Of a stretch of DNA of 64,000 nucleotides, positions 22,857 through 33,117 are shown piece by piece. The notes under the pieces were generated by a model. It made no database searches. It was not told the origin of the DNA and was given only the letters and a program-made list of their open reading frames with translations. The first letter of the stretch is position 1; the number at the start of each line of letters is the position of its first letter. Both the position numbers and the translations under genes were made by a program. The stretch is from contig OU015568.1 in the NCBI GenBank assembly GCA_907165135.1, positions 3,170,501-3,234,500 on the forward strand. Direction: 5' to 3'. The DNA is from Oikopleura dioica. Lineage: Eukaryota > Chordata > Appendicularia > Copelata > Oikopleuridae.

Positions 22857-22875
22857 GACTCATATAATATGAGTC
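22857..22875. promoter_or_regulatory. 19-bp palindrome with TATA-like centre upstream of Cys-rich gene
   Basis: GACTCATAT-A-ATATGAGTC is a perfect inverted repeat 38 bp before the start codon at 22913. The arms contain the AP-1-like TGACTCA (22856-22862) and the centre could serve as a TATA element. Confidence 0.45.
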
Positions 22876-22912
22876 CTGAAAAGAAGTATTAATTATATTT
22901 TTAAGAATTTCA

Positions 22913-23962
22913 ATGCTATTTCTATCGATTTTTCTACTCAAATTTGTGAGCAGCTACAGTGAAAACTGTCGTTCTCTTGGTGCAAGTCGCTGGACAAAAA
23001 CGCTGGTGGGCGCATGGGGCGGCAGTGAAGAAATCGAGCTTGGCATCATTTTCGATAATGGCACTACCGATGATTTCTTTCTGAACAAAGAAACATACTT
23101 GCTTGTCAATTTTTCTGTTTCTGTCGATCAGTTAACTATCAGCCCTTATTATCCGGTAAATCAGATTTGCTTGGGAAACAATTACGGCTCCAAAAATGGC
23201 TGTAACGACTGTAGCTGTAGTACATGCAACTGCGGATATGGATTTACTGAGCCAAAGGTCCTCTACTTAGAAATAGAAGATTCGGAATATGGCCAGCCAT
23301 TTGCACTTTTTGACTTCATTTTTGGCAACAAGTTCGTGAGCTGGAATTATATTGACAAAATCACTGATGTGATGATATGCCAAAATTCCCCCTCTAGAAA
23401 ATGCAATGTTTGCTCAGGAGCTGGGTCAACTAGTGCAGCAACTTATAATGCTTGCATGAGTTCAAGAGCGAATGGCGATTTAACCACATGTAAAGGTAAA
23501 GCATGAATAGTCTTCTTTTTTGTTTAATTATCATTATAAAGAGGATGATATGTGCGGAGTTGAAGTAAGGATGGAAAGGGGCCAAGTAACTGAAATGAAT
23601 ATCCGATGCATGGAAGAATATCAATGCTTGAAAAACATGAAGTAAGAGAAAACTACTGGTATTGAGAAACATGAAATTAATTACATGTAATAGTCAAAAC
23701 TTTCTGGGTCCGCTTTGGCGAACATCTTGCAGACCCGAACAAGCGCTTCAATCTGGAAGAAATGGGCAATCCATTTGTAAAGGCTGTTTGAAACCATGTG
23801 GAACCAGTCAAACCTGTTTTGATCCTACCCAAGGTGCGTTATTGAATCGAAAACCGTACTTTTATCATTTTAGGTTTTGCTCGAGCTGCTGGGGGAATTT
23901 TCACTTTGGACTCGCTGACGAGAGAGGACTGGACTCGTGGATTGTCAGTGATACAAGTTTGA
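22913..23962 (+). CDS. Secreted Cys-rich protein (Ly6/uPAR-like pattern)
   Basis: Exons 22913-23495, 23542-23641, 23694-23833 and 23874-23962 give 303 residues in frame. It has a signal peptide (MLFLSIFLLKFVSSYS), then a beta-rich region with a Cys cluster (CNDCSCSTCNC), then two modules whose Cys spacing resembles three-finger (Ly6/uPAR) domains: CNVCSGAGST..TCKEDDMCGVEV and CKGCLKPCGTSQTCF. Cysteine-rich secreted proteins of this kind are common in tunicates; a house or extracellular matrix role is speculation. The 3' end is 60 nt from the convergent ligase stop codon. Confidence 0.65.
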
Positions 23963-24021
23963 TCGCTAATGATTATTGAATGCTTTTCAAACTTCCGTTA
24001 TTAATAAACATGAATCTTTTT

Positions 24022-26004
24022 TTATTGAATATATTTTGCCGCAAGTGATTTTTTGTCAATTTTTCCATTAACCAGCACTTCAAACGGTTCACGGACAAAA
24101 ATGACCGTTGGTTGCTCTTTGGTAAGAAGGAGAATATCATTCTTGACATGCTCTTTGACTTTCTCATCGTCAGTTTCATCGCAGTAGACCAGATAGTAGA
24201 TGTCGTCATAAGCGTTGTTGTTCCGTTTTGAAAGTACAACGACGGATTTGACGAATTCGCCTGCTTTGTACATTCTGAAGAGATAACATTGTTGTCCTCA
24301 AAATCATAAGTAAAAACTGACCGATCTTCAAGCTCAAGAGCGTTTGATTTCTTAGTGTTGACGAGTGTTATTTGGTCCGACAGACGGCCAAGGACGACCA
24401 CCCGATTTTCTTCTATGAACAATTTTCAATTAAATAGAAGTCATGTGACCCTACCAGTAAGATATCCTTCATCTCCCATCGCGTACCATTCTCCCTGATT
24501 CGGCTAAAAAAGAATTGAAATCATGCACACTCTGATACGACTTACAAAGCCGAGATATCCAATCATCAAGTCCGGAGATTTTACAAAAATCTGCCCAACT
24601 TCCCCAGGAGGAAGAACCTTCCCGTCCGAATCGCGAACCTCGCATTGATAACCTTTATTGCTACAGAAAATCCCATCGGTTTTTTCCGCGAATTCATCGG
24701 TTTCTAAGAGTCCAGTTCTAGAATTTCTTGAAAGAAGAGATCAAAAAAGAAAGTAAACCGGAAAAGTTGTGATCCCATTTCAGTCGACCCATAAATCTTC
24801 AAAACATGACATTTTCGGCCATTCTGGGCCGCGGCGAAATTCGCCGTGATTCTGCGCATATGTTCCGCTGTCATTTTCGCCCCACCCGCGATGAAAAGAG
24901 AGACAGAAGGAAGCGCAATTTCTTTCAATTCCTGAGACTCCGAAATTCGTATTATTTTCGGCGTGTATCCCCAAACTCCTCCGCATTTTTCAGCGGCAAT
25001 AGCGGCGAGGGAAGATTTGAGATCATTTTGATCGCAGAGGAGAAGATTTCTTCGTAAATGAGGGCCTTCCATCAGCAGGCCAAGGAAGAGAACCATGATG
25101 TGGCCGACGAAATTGACAAAAGCAGCGACGTTGTTGATGTGAGCCATGATGTTGGGAAGATCAGCGCCGAATTTTTCAGCGAGCTTTGGCACATCCTCTG
25201 GCCCCTGATAGGAACGATCGATATAGTTTCAGTTATGATGGTGCCTTTTAATACCTTTGGGTTTGTTGCCCATTTTAAGCTAGCATAGTTGGTCGAATTC
25301 CTCACTTTGATAATCTTCGGAACACCAGTGCTTCCCGAAGTCGTTGTATAAAAACCAATGTCCTTGAAAGAAATATTCTCATCGATAAATTTTTCAATTT
25401 TGTTTTTCGCTTCTTCGTCAGATTCAGATTCAGCTTCAAATTTGGTGATTTTCTTCTCAGAAATGAGTTTGAACTCGCTTGCACCGAAGCAGATGACGTC
25501 GTTGACACCGTGGTTGAGGACGATGTCGGATCGGAGGGAGGTTTCGTCGAGGAAGATAACTGATGCTTTGATTCGTTCGATGAAACAGAAGCGGTCAGGC
25601 TCCGCGGAGTCCAGAACGATCATTCGGTTTTTCGTCATCTTTCAGGGCTTTTTCTGCGATGATTTCGAAAGAGAAATTATCAAGGCATCAATAAGATTAA
25701 GAAAAAGCCCTGACAGCATGGCCAGAACAAGCGCGGTGGATGTTATTGTGAAGCCACCGACCACGGCGACTTCACGGTCCACGATTCCATTTTCGATGAG
25801 ATAGGCGGCTATTTTTGTTGCTTCTCTTACAAAGTATTTTCTTCAAATCATCATAAAAACAACCTACCTATCGACATCGGCAATATTATGCTGAAAATGC
25901 TGGCCTCGGAAAACGAAGCTAATTTTCTGCGCTAGGAAGCTTTCGTCGTTTGAGTTCTCCAGAAAGGCTTTTCCCAACGGTTTTCTTGGATCGTTCTCTG
26001 TCAT
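24022..26004 (-). CDS. AMP-binding acyl-CoA synthetase/ligase (4CL-like)
   Basis: Eight exons (25868-26004, 25711-25825, 25306-25638, 24759-25204, 24546-24726, 24455-24503, 24322-24412, 24022-24274) give 534 residues, the usual length. The ANL-superfamily motifs appear in order: P-loop YTTTSGSTGVPKIIK, YGSTEMGS, the GD near MGDEGYLT with LGRLSDQ, and C-terminal NGKIDKKSL with the catalytic lysine. It would adenylate a carboxylic acid and transfer it to CoA. The end (KYIQ) is not a clear peroxisomal signal. Seven introns; all are canonical except 25639-25710, a 72-nt GG-AG intron with a 14-bp perfect inverted repeat. The substrate cannot be predicted. Confidence 0.87.
25642..25713. mobile_element. 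72-bp inverted-repeat element forming an intron
   Basis: TCAGGGCTTTTTCT at 25642-25655 is perfectly inverted at 25700-25713. The element nearly coincides with the intron 25639-25710 of the ligase gene; without splicing, the frame meets a stop codon. Ends match those of the EGF-gene introns (GGGCT start, AGCCCTG then AAAG end). Confidence 0.7.
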
Positions 26005-26169
26005 GTTTCTTTTTTCACGCGAAAAAAGTCGTTTTCTGGAGAAAATTGGAGATTCCAACGCCGAAAAAATGCAAACGAGATGATCTCTGGCGCCAAATTT
26101 AAATTTTATTTGTTATTTTAATTCTCGCGTCGCTGTTTTTTCGATTTGAATACGACTTGTCTCATTGGG

Positions 26170-26345
26170 GGACCTTTTCAGACTCAAGATAAAGAGGAGA
26201 TTTAGCCGTGGCTGCCACTGGCCAAATCGAATCGATAGTGGGCTGAAAGTGCTGACGGCTGCCCGCAAATATTAGCTTGAATTTGGGGGTTTCTTTTGCT
26301 GATTTCCAAAAGAAACCCTTTACTAAGATTTTGAGCATATTCATT
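26170..26345 (-). pseudogene. Degenerate, intronless fragment of the acyl-CoA ligase N-terminus
   Basis: The minus-strand frame aligns by eye to the first two exons of the ligase 170 nt downstream: KGFFWKSAKET / SRQHFQPTID against KAFLENSNDES / RGQHFQHNIAD, then ATAKSPLYLE against ATKIAAYLIE. The copy lacks the 42-nt first intron found in the gene and ends soon after. It may be a processed or pre-intron relic. Weak identity, hence moderate confidence. Confidence 0.45.
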
Positions 26346-26488
26346 CGTCTTCTTTTTTGACTTAAAAAGAATTTTCCATGAGATTGGCTATTTATTGCTT
26401 TTGGAAAAATGATCATCTCGCCCGGGCTAAATTTAATGATCAAAACAATCGTGCGCCGTAATTTTTGGAAACCAGATAAATCGTCAAT

Positions 26489-28147
26489 ATGAGCGAGTTC
26501 GAGATTCGAAGGGTTGAAGCGCGTGATCTCAAAAGGTTCAAAACAATCATTATCATAACTTGTTTAGAGAAGGCTTCATTCTATTATAGATATAAAGAAC
26601 TATGCGATGGAGAAGCTTGGAACATAGGAATGGATATTTTCGAGAAGATGCTGGAAAGTACTCCAAATGGGTATGTTTGATTCATCAAATTTTAACACCA
26701 TGAAATTCAAATTGAATTATTCAATTATTAATCCCTTTAGTAAAATAATCGTTATTGAACATATGTATTCATTCTTGACGAAAAATAATCGTCAATCCGT
26801 TTTAAGTTAAAACTTTTAACCCTCAGCTTTTCCTCTTGATTTTCAGTAAAAATTCGAGAATTTAATTTGAGACGATCTCTTTTTCAGATTCTGGTGCGCC
26901 GAGGAATTGTCGTCAAAGCACTTGGTAGATAGACCGCCCACTAATTGAGAGATTTTAACCGTCGAACTCATTAAGATATCGTTTTGTGGTGCAGTAGATA
27001 TCGGAAATAAAAAAGCTATTATCAGTACATTTGTCACTGATCCGAAAAGGCGTGGAAAGGGGATCGGTTCCAAGGTGCTGAAGAAGATTATGGAGGTGTT
27101 TGAGGTTAGATCAACCACGGTAAACCGCGGTTTAATCTATTTAACCTGTATTTGAAGGGATATGAAATGATTGTCAATGCTGCTGATGGTCGTGAACCAC
27201 TTTATGCTCGTTTTGGCATGCCGCATTGGATGTATCAAGGTAACAGTTTCAGGGGACACATTTCGTTATGAAAAAAATTCTTGAAGTTCTTCAAATAATC
27301 TGCGAGCCCAAGGAAATACGGAAGAGCAATGCGTCGTCCATTATCGTCTCTGAGCTGGGAAATATCGAGGAAATATTAGATTATGATCGCGCCGTAGCAA
27401 AAGAAGACAGACGGAATAGTCTTCCATGGTTTCACGAAACCTCCTTATCATCACTTGTAGCTCGGGAAAATTGTCGGTAGGAGTAAAGAAAATCCAAGGA
27501 AAGAAAATTGGGCGATCATTTTTAGGGTATGCGTTTTTACGAAAAGTCGAGTTTGGAATCAGCTTTCAGGAAAATCATCAAATAATTTGAGGGTTGAAAA
27601 AAGCAATCGCGAGAAAACTGAGCTTTCTGAGTCAGAGTGTATTCAGAGCACAAAATGACACGAAAACTGTCAAGATCGAATAAATTAGCGGGTTCGATAA
27701 CCAGCGAATTTATTCTCTTTGAGAATGCTCCGATAAACCTGTGGTCGGCGAAATTAATGATTAAAAATAAATAGCCTTTCTATGCTCAGAATCGAGAAGC
27801 TTACCTAGCGATCTTGGAAAGGAGCCTGGAGATGTTTCCAAAAGAAAAAGCTCAGGAAATGTTCTAGAAATCAGAAGACTGGATGAAAAAATTGTTTTGG
27901 GAATTCAAAAAAGCAAAAAAAAAATATTCTTCTTCAATATTGAAAAAAGTTCATCGTCCCTCGAAACAACACTGAAATCATAGAAGATCTTTCCCTCTAC
28001 TACAAATTTTTTAACTACGGCCCTGAAATCAAGGACTTTGGTGGTTTCATGAATCCAGTTAATACATGGATGAGTTCAAAAAAAGACTTCGAGTTTGAGG
28101 AGAAGAAGATTTTGTCTATTCTTGACTACCACTTTTCAACTGTTTAA
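26489..28147 (+). CDS. GNAT-family N-acetyltransferase, two-domain type
   Basis: Eight exons: 26489-26670, 26888-26924, 26994-27104, 27158-27239, 27287 to about 27473, 27526-27569, 27775-27855, 27950-28147. The acetyl-CoA-binding motif A is VTDPKRRGKGIGSKVLKKI, followed by LYARFGM. The second half has the DYDRAVAKEDR..LPWF signature and PFYAQNREAY, typical of the YitH-like C-terminal GNAT domain. Substrate unknown. Two introns are GA-AG (27570-27774, 27856-27949) with CAG|GAAA donors. The intron between exons 2 and 3 is bounded by a 7-bp direct repeat. The junction of exons 5 and 6 is uncertain by one base. Confidence 0.75.
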
Positions 28148-28334
28148 AATAAAACATGAGTTGGCCATTCATTTTTCACGGGTTGATGATTCAGTTTGAA
28201 GCCTGAGACAGCAGAGAAGGGTTACAGAAGAACACCTGATCTAGTCATCTAGATGGCGCTTTTTCGTTTTCGGATATTTAATCAAACTTATCGGGTGTCC
28301 ATTACAAACGAACTCTCACCTTTTCTTCTTAAGA

Positions 28335-28511
28335 ATGAACCTTCTGCTTCTCTTTTTTCCCTTTATCTTTGGACAAAATACTTGTCCGCCGGAAATGACG
28401 AATAAAAACGAATGCTCGAAAATCGCGAAAATCAGCGGAAAGAGATTACTTTTTGAAGACGAAAAAAAATTCTTCCTAAAATGCTGCTACAAATCAAACA
28501 ATTCAAGATAA
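28335..28511 (+). CDS. 58-residue secreted Cys-containing peptide
   Basis: A single exon starts with a signal peptide (MNLLLLFFPFIFGQN) followed by a short basic chain with four cysteines (NTCPP, NECSK, KCCYK). Could be a defence or signalling peptide; no family recognised. Confidence 0.5.
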   Translation: MNLLLLFFPFIFGQNTCPPEMTNKNECSKIAKISGKRLLFEDEKKFFLKCCYKSNNSR

Positions 28512-28704
28512 CGAAGCTGGCAAGAACACTCGTTTTTATCTTTGTTTCATGCTGCTTTAAAATCTTCCTGCAAAGTAAAATCATACATGTCTTTTTCAAA
28601 GATTTAATTTTCGATTTATTTGATCAAAGATTACAGTTTTTATTCAAAAACGAAAATCAAGAAGAATCAAAATCAATCTAAATCGCGTTCATGTTCTTTA
28701 GAGA

Positions 28705-29525
28705 TCAGTAGAGTCTAATAACTTTATTCATGTTGAATGACTTCCTGCAGCTCGGACAGTTCTTCGGATTGACTGAATCGAGACAGGAAAAACAAAAAGT
28801 GTGGCCGCAGGATGTGATGCAAGAAAGATGGTGCTGATTTTTGTCGAAGAGGGAGAAGCAGACCTTGCAGCAATTTTCGTCCGCTTGCTCTTAAAAAGAT
28901 TGATGAATTATTTTTTTTTATAAATAAGCTTTCACCTGGTCTCTCCATCATTCGATTTTCTTTTTCCGTAATTGATTTCAGTCTCTTCTCTAAGTCGTTT
29001 ATATCACATCTAAGCTGTTCGTTTTCTTGAAGAAGATTCTGAATCTTTGAAGAGTTCTCGTTTATTTTCTTTTGAGTGTTATCGAGTTTGTCGGCGATCG
29101 TTTTCTTCTCGATGAAGATTTTCTCGAGTTCGTTCCTCATTGATTGCAGCATATTTTTTCGGGAGTTGAGATCTTTTTGAATGTCAACTCGAAGACGGAC
29201 TTGTAGAGATGGTTTTGAAAGTGAATTTCTCAAAATCTGTCGTAAATGATCTGTTGCGAAACGAGGTCGGCCAGAAGAAGAGAATTTACATCTTTGAAAA
29301 TGCTCAAAAAACTCGTTGAATGTGAGAGAAGCACTGCGTTCCAAGTAGAAGCATTTAAAGCGAATTTTGCAAAAGGTGAGAAGATAATATTTATGATGAT
29401 TATGGGATTTACATCTGCAATTCGGTTTATGAGTAAAATTCTGTGAAGAACAATCCATACAAAATGTTTTGTTGCCATCATCAAAACTGCCACAATCAAA
29501 AAGATAAGATTTTTCCGGAACAATA
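28705..29525 (-). CDS. RING-finger coiled-coil protein (5' end open)
   Basis: Exons 28936-29525 and 28705-28889 are in frame. The C-terminal C3HC4 RING reads CCKVCFSLFDKNQHHLSC, CGHTFCFSCLD and CPSCRKSF, so ubiquitin E3 ligase activity is likely. Upstream is a coiled coil of about 100 residues (LEKIFIEKKTIADKL region) and, near the N-terminus, a Cys/His cluster (FCMDCSSQNF, CRCKSHNHH) that may be another zinc finger. A probable 5' exon (about 29578-29690, reading KYLNNGKYYFDN) is separated by a donor at 29577, but its phase does not fit simply and no start codon was found. Confidence 0.7.
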
Positions 29526-30003
29526 CTTAAATATAAATCAATTAATATTCATAATTTTTTAAGATGATCACTTACGAGCATATTCTGCATTTGCTCACGT
29601 GTGTTTATTCGTCCTCGAAGACGCTTCAACAAACTGTTGTCAAAGTAATATTTTCCGTTGTTCAAATACTTTGCCGGAATCTCTCGTTTTTCAACACAAA
29701 TTTGACCCTCTTTTCACGACATCTCGAACGCAAAAAAAAACGATTGAAATGGAGATCAAAAGAGGGAAAGCAAAAAATTTTTATATCGTGTTATATTTAC
29801 AGAAGGAAAGTCGCTAAAGCGAATTCAATTTTCAGACAATTCGATAAGTTATCATTCTGTAGCTATAATTCTGTCATACTACGCGCAATACTGACAAGAA
29901 ATATACCAAGAAGCAGATCAAGCTCAAGTCTTCCTCTGAGGACGGTGATCACGAAGCCGGGGAGCGAAACGATGAGAGAGGAGAATAAGTTAGGTCATAC
30001 GTG

Positions 30004-30172
30004 GTCAATCTTCGGGGTAGGGATCCCGAAGAATAGACGATTTTAATACCCTCAATCTTCGGGGTAAAATCCCGAAGAGCTACCGATAAAAAATGCGGTC
30101 AATCTTCGGGGTCTCGAAAATCCAGAGACGAAGAATAACCGATCAAATTTGTGGTGAATCTTCGGGGTCAAA
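30004..30172. repeat. Four tandem hairpin units of 46-56 bp
   Basis: The core GTCAATCTTCGGGGT recurs at about 30004, 30052, 30098 and 30154. The first three units fold back on themselves: CTTCGGG/CCCGAAG in units 1 and 2, and a longer CTTCG..TCTC/GAGA..CGAAG stem in unit 3, where both arms changed together. No coding sequence. Confidence 0.7.
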
Positions 30173-30389
30173 AAAAAAAATTTGAAGATGAATACTTATT
30201 AAAGATCAGCATATTTAATTTTTCTATAGTTATTCCTGCTATGCCACCTTTGGCAGAGAAATGAGCTTAAGTTTCTTTTCTTTCTCTTTTCAAAAAAATA
30301 GGCCAATATATTTTTTCCGGGAAAATAGCGATTTTGAAAATTTTTTCGATTTTGAGCGAAATCTGCTAATTTGACCGCTGCTAAATTGA

Positions 30390-30500
30390 CCATACCCACT
30401 GTATATTCTGCATTTGTTCACGTCTCTCTCTATTTGGAAGGAAATAAATATTTCGAAAACCGGAATGGGAAATCTCTCGTTTTTCAGCACTTATTTATCC
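30390..30500 (-). pseudogene. Partial duplicate of the RING gene's 5' exon
   Basis: ATTCTGCATTTG, TCACGT and ATCTCTCGTTTTTCA recur in the same order and orientation as at 29578-29700. In the matching minus-strand frame both copies read KREIP and REQMQN. The rest of the RING gene is absent, so this is a truncated copy. Confidence 0.5.
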
Positions 30501-30875
30501 CTCTCTGCGTAGACACCTTTATAAATGAATAAGTAATTTCTTTCATACTACAGTATTATATTTAATCTGTTTACTTCAAGATATCCTTTATAAATACAGT
30601 AAATGAGCTACGGAGTTTGATTATTGGTTTGGCAAGTGTTGAACATTCTGATTGCGTGCGCGTTGGCAATGTTTGATCGGAAAGAACACTTTTGTCACCA
30701 GGACAACAGTGCTCAGAGCTCAAGAGCAACACGAACGCGGGACGAGTCGTCAGATTTTCACTGACAAAAGAGCCCTATTGATTGATACAATACATTCCAT
30801 TTTTCCAAGGATTTAACAAGAAGAGAAAGTATCGAAATACCAAAATTAAGAAAAACCCGCTAAAACAGCTCAAAA

Positions 30876-31981
30876 ATGAGGGATGAAACAAATCCGAGCA
30901 GCAATGGAATAAGCCAGAAAGAATACGAGTCGCTCATCAAAGAAATCGCGGGAAAAGAACTGACGAAAAAAGAACAGGTAAAAGCTGAAGGAATATTGAA
31001 TATTCCAAAGTAGCCACAGACGCAAATAAAATATCAAATAGAGCAGCAGTGGCGTTTTTTCGTAGTGACGTGTTTATGAGAGCCGACGCCCAGGAGTCTG
31101 AGATTTCAATTTTCAGACTGAGTAAATTCAAGAGTTGGAGAATAATTTTATAGGTCCATTATGAATAAAATTAACTTTCCACTCTCTGCTGTATTATCAA
31201 ATATCTAAAAACGAATTATTTTGAATAAAAAACTCCGTTTTCATAGTCATTTAAAAAATACAGATTCTTTGGAAATCAAAGTGAACTTATTGTTTTCAGA
31301 TTCAATTCTTCAAACCACCCGCTCCCACCGCTTTCTCTCGATATTACAAAGCCCCGCAACCAAAGAAGAAACTTTCAACCGGCAGACTTGAAGCCATGGC
31401 TAGGCCAAGTACTCACACAGTCTTTCGCCAAGAATCTGAATGGACAAAGTGGTACAGGATCAGGTTAAAAATCTGAAGAAGGGCAAGAAAGAAATATTTT
31501 TTTCTAGACAAACAAGCCCTCAGTACGATGTCGGATACAGTCAGTTTATTGCCAACTCTGTTGGAATTTATCCAGAAGCAGAGAAAGAAAATATCGTCAG
31601 GTACTCCCTTATCTTACGATTGGAGTAAAATTTGTCTATCAGGAGGGCAAGAAGGTACGAGCTAAATTCCGCCTCCCGAGAACGCCACCGAGAACGAATT
31701 TTGAACCGGCTTGAACATGTCCGAAAAACTCAAAGTGCAAACGACGCCAATCGAACTCTCCGAAACGAGAAGCAGCAGCAATCTCCTTTTAACAAAAACC
31801 AAAGAGGTAAATGATCATTTTTCTATCCCTCATCAAAACCGCCGTTTCAGACCTGAACCCATCGCTTCTTCGGTCAAGAGCGTCGAAAGGTCCTTCCCGA
31901 CAGATGAACTTGCTCGAACCAGAAGCTCTGTCGATTCCCGTTGATCCCTTCTGTCTGAAAAGACCGCGTCTGCCGAGATAA
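30876..31981 (+). CDS. Unrecognised 217-residue basic protein
   Basis: Exons 30876-30977, 31300-31463, 31508-31600, 31643-31806 and 31851-31981, all canonical GT-AG, give a consistent frame. No signal peptide or membrane segment. The first half is Pro/aromatic-rich (FFKPPAPTAFSRYYKAPQPK); the second half is a charged helix (RERHRERILNRLEHVRK) with a basic Pro-rich end. It could be a cytoskeletal or nuclear protein. I do not recognise a family. Confidence 0.65.
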
Positions 31982-32300
31982 CTTTGGTAGAAATATAATT
32001 TTGATTTCATGAATACTGCTTCCATTATCCCATATCTATTCTACTTCAATACAATAAATATAATCCCACATAAGCTCGTCATAATCTGTAGAATCGCCAA
32101 AAAACAAAAAAAATGACATATTTTTCCGATAACAGACGGGGCCATTTGTAAACGAATGTAATTAGGCTTCGAAAATAGATGAGAATGCCACTTTTTGGCA
32201 GACAGAAGTACAGAATCTGTTCAATCGCTGAATAATGCAGAGTGATTTTAACTGAGAAAAAAGGGGCGAAACATTGACAGATAGAAATTGACTTAGAGAA

Positions 32301-33117
32301 ATGCGTCTTTTCGTTTTTCTTTGCTTGGTTTTCACCATGTCAGGAAAGTTTTTTATAGGAAAAAATTGAATTCATTTCTTAAAAATACTTAAAAAAGAAG
32401 CAGCAATGTTTGGGCTGAAATTTGCTGATCCACGGTTTTCATTAAATAACTATATTTTGCATCGTTTTATAAATTAAGGTTCCATCGCGTGGTTAAACAA
32501 CGATATAATCGAAAAAGCTGCCATCAAAGATTCACTCAGATGCTACGCAACCTCTCGGCAGGAATCGGAGACGGGATGCTGTCCGACAATTTCAACGACT
32601 TGGGCTTGTCTCAAAAGGACTAGGGTGGGCGAAAGTTGTGCATCTAGGGCTAGGCTGCTGCTGAAGGGTAAGCTTGTTTCTGACTGGCTGACAAAATAGA
32701 TGCCGGCATCTGATTTGCTTAAAAACTCAATCGACTTGGAGAATTTCGCCCACCCTACTTAAAGGCGAAAATTTTTTCTCAATACAAACTTTGTCTTGAG
32801 GGAGCGTCAAATTTTCTCTGACTTTGAATTTAGAATAATAAAAAATAAAGAAAATCTATAAAAGTCGTTCTCTTTTTCTTTATTTTCATGAAGACAGCCG
32901 GTAAGGATAAAAGTCACTTTCTGTGAAACGCACTTTCAATAATTGAATCTTCATTTTTAAAAATGTGATTTGAAAGTGTTCTCTTTTCTGAAAAATGTGT
33001 TGTATTGAAAAATTGTATAAAATTTTACAAGGTCTGTGCGGAAGAAAATACAAAAAAGTCCGAGCAAGAAAGAAAAAGAGAAAAGGCGGAGGAGGTTCTA
33101 ATACTGGTTCAATGTAA
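32301..33117 (+). CDS. Small secreted Cys-rich protein, two possible 3' ends
   Basis: Exon 1 (32301-32343) encodes a signal peptide (MRLFVFLCLVFTMSGS). A 135-nt GA-AG intron with the CAG|GAAAG donor leads to exon 2 at 32479, with cysteines in SLRCYATS, ETGCCPTIS and WACLK. Model A: exon 2 runs to 32667 and joins an exon at 33032-33117 ending in a very basic tail (KYKKVRARKKKRKGGGG), six cysteines in total. Model B: exon 2 stops at 32617 and a 148-nt GA-AG intron with a 14-bp terminal inverted repeat is removed, giving a different tail that ends near 32860. The sequence alone does not settle this. Confidence 0.5.

Noticed and set aside
27240-27252. 13-nt GT...CAG segment after GNAT exon 4 as an intron
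   Set aside because: Too short to splice; the acceptor at 27286 gives a 47-nt intron with a correct phase.
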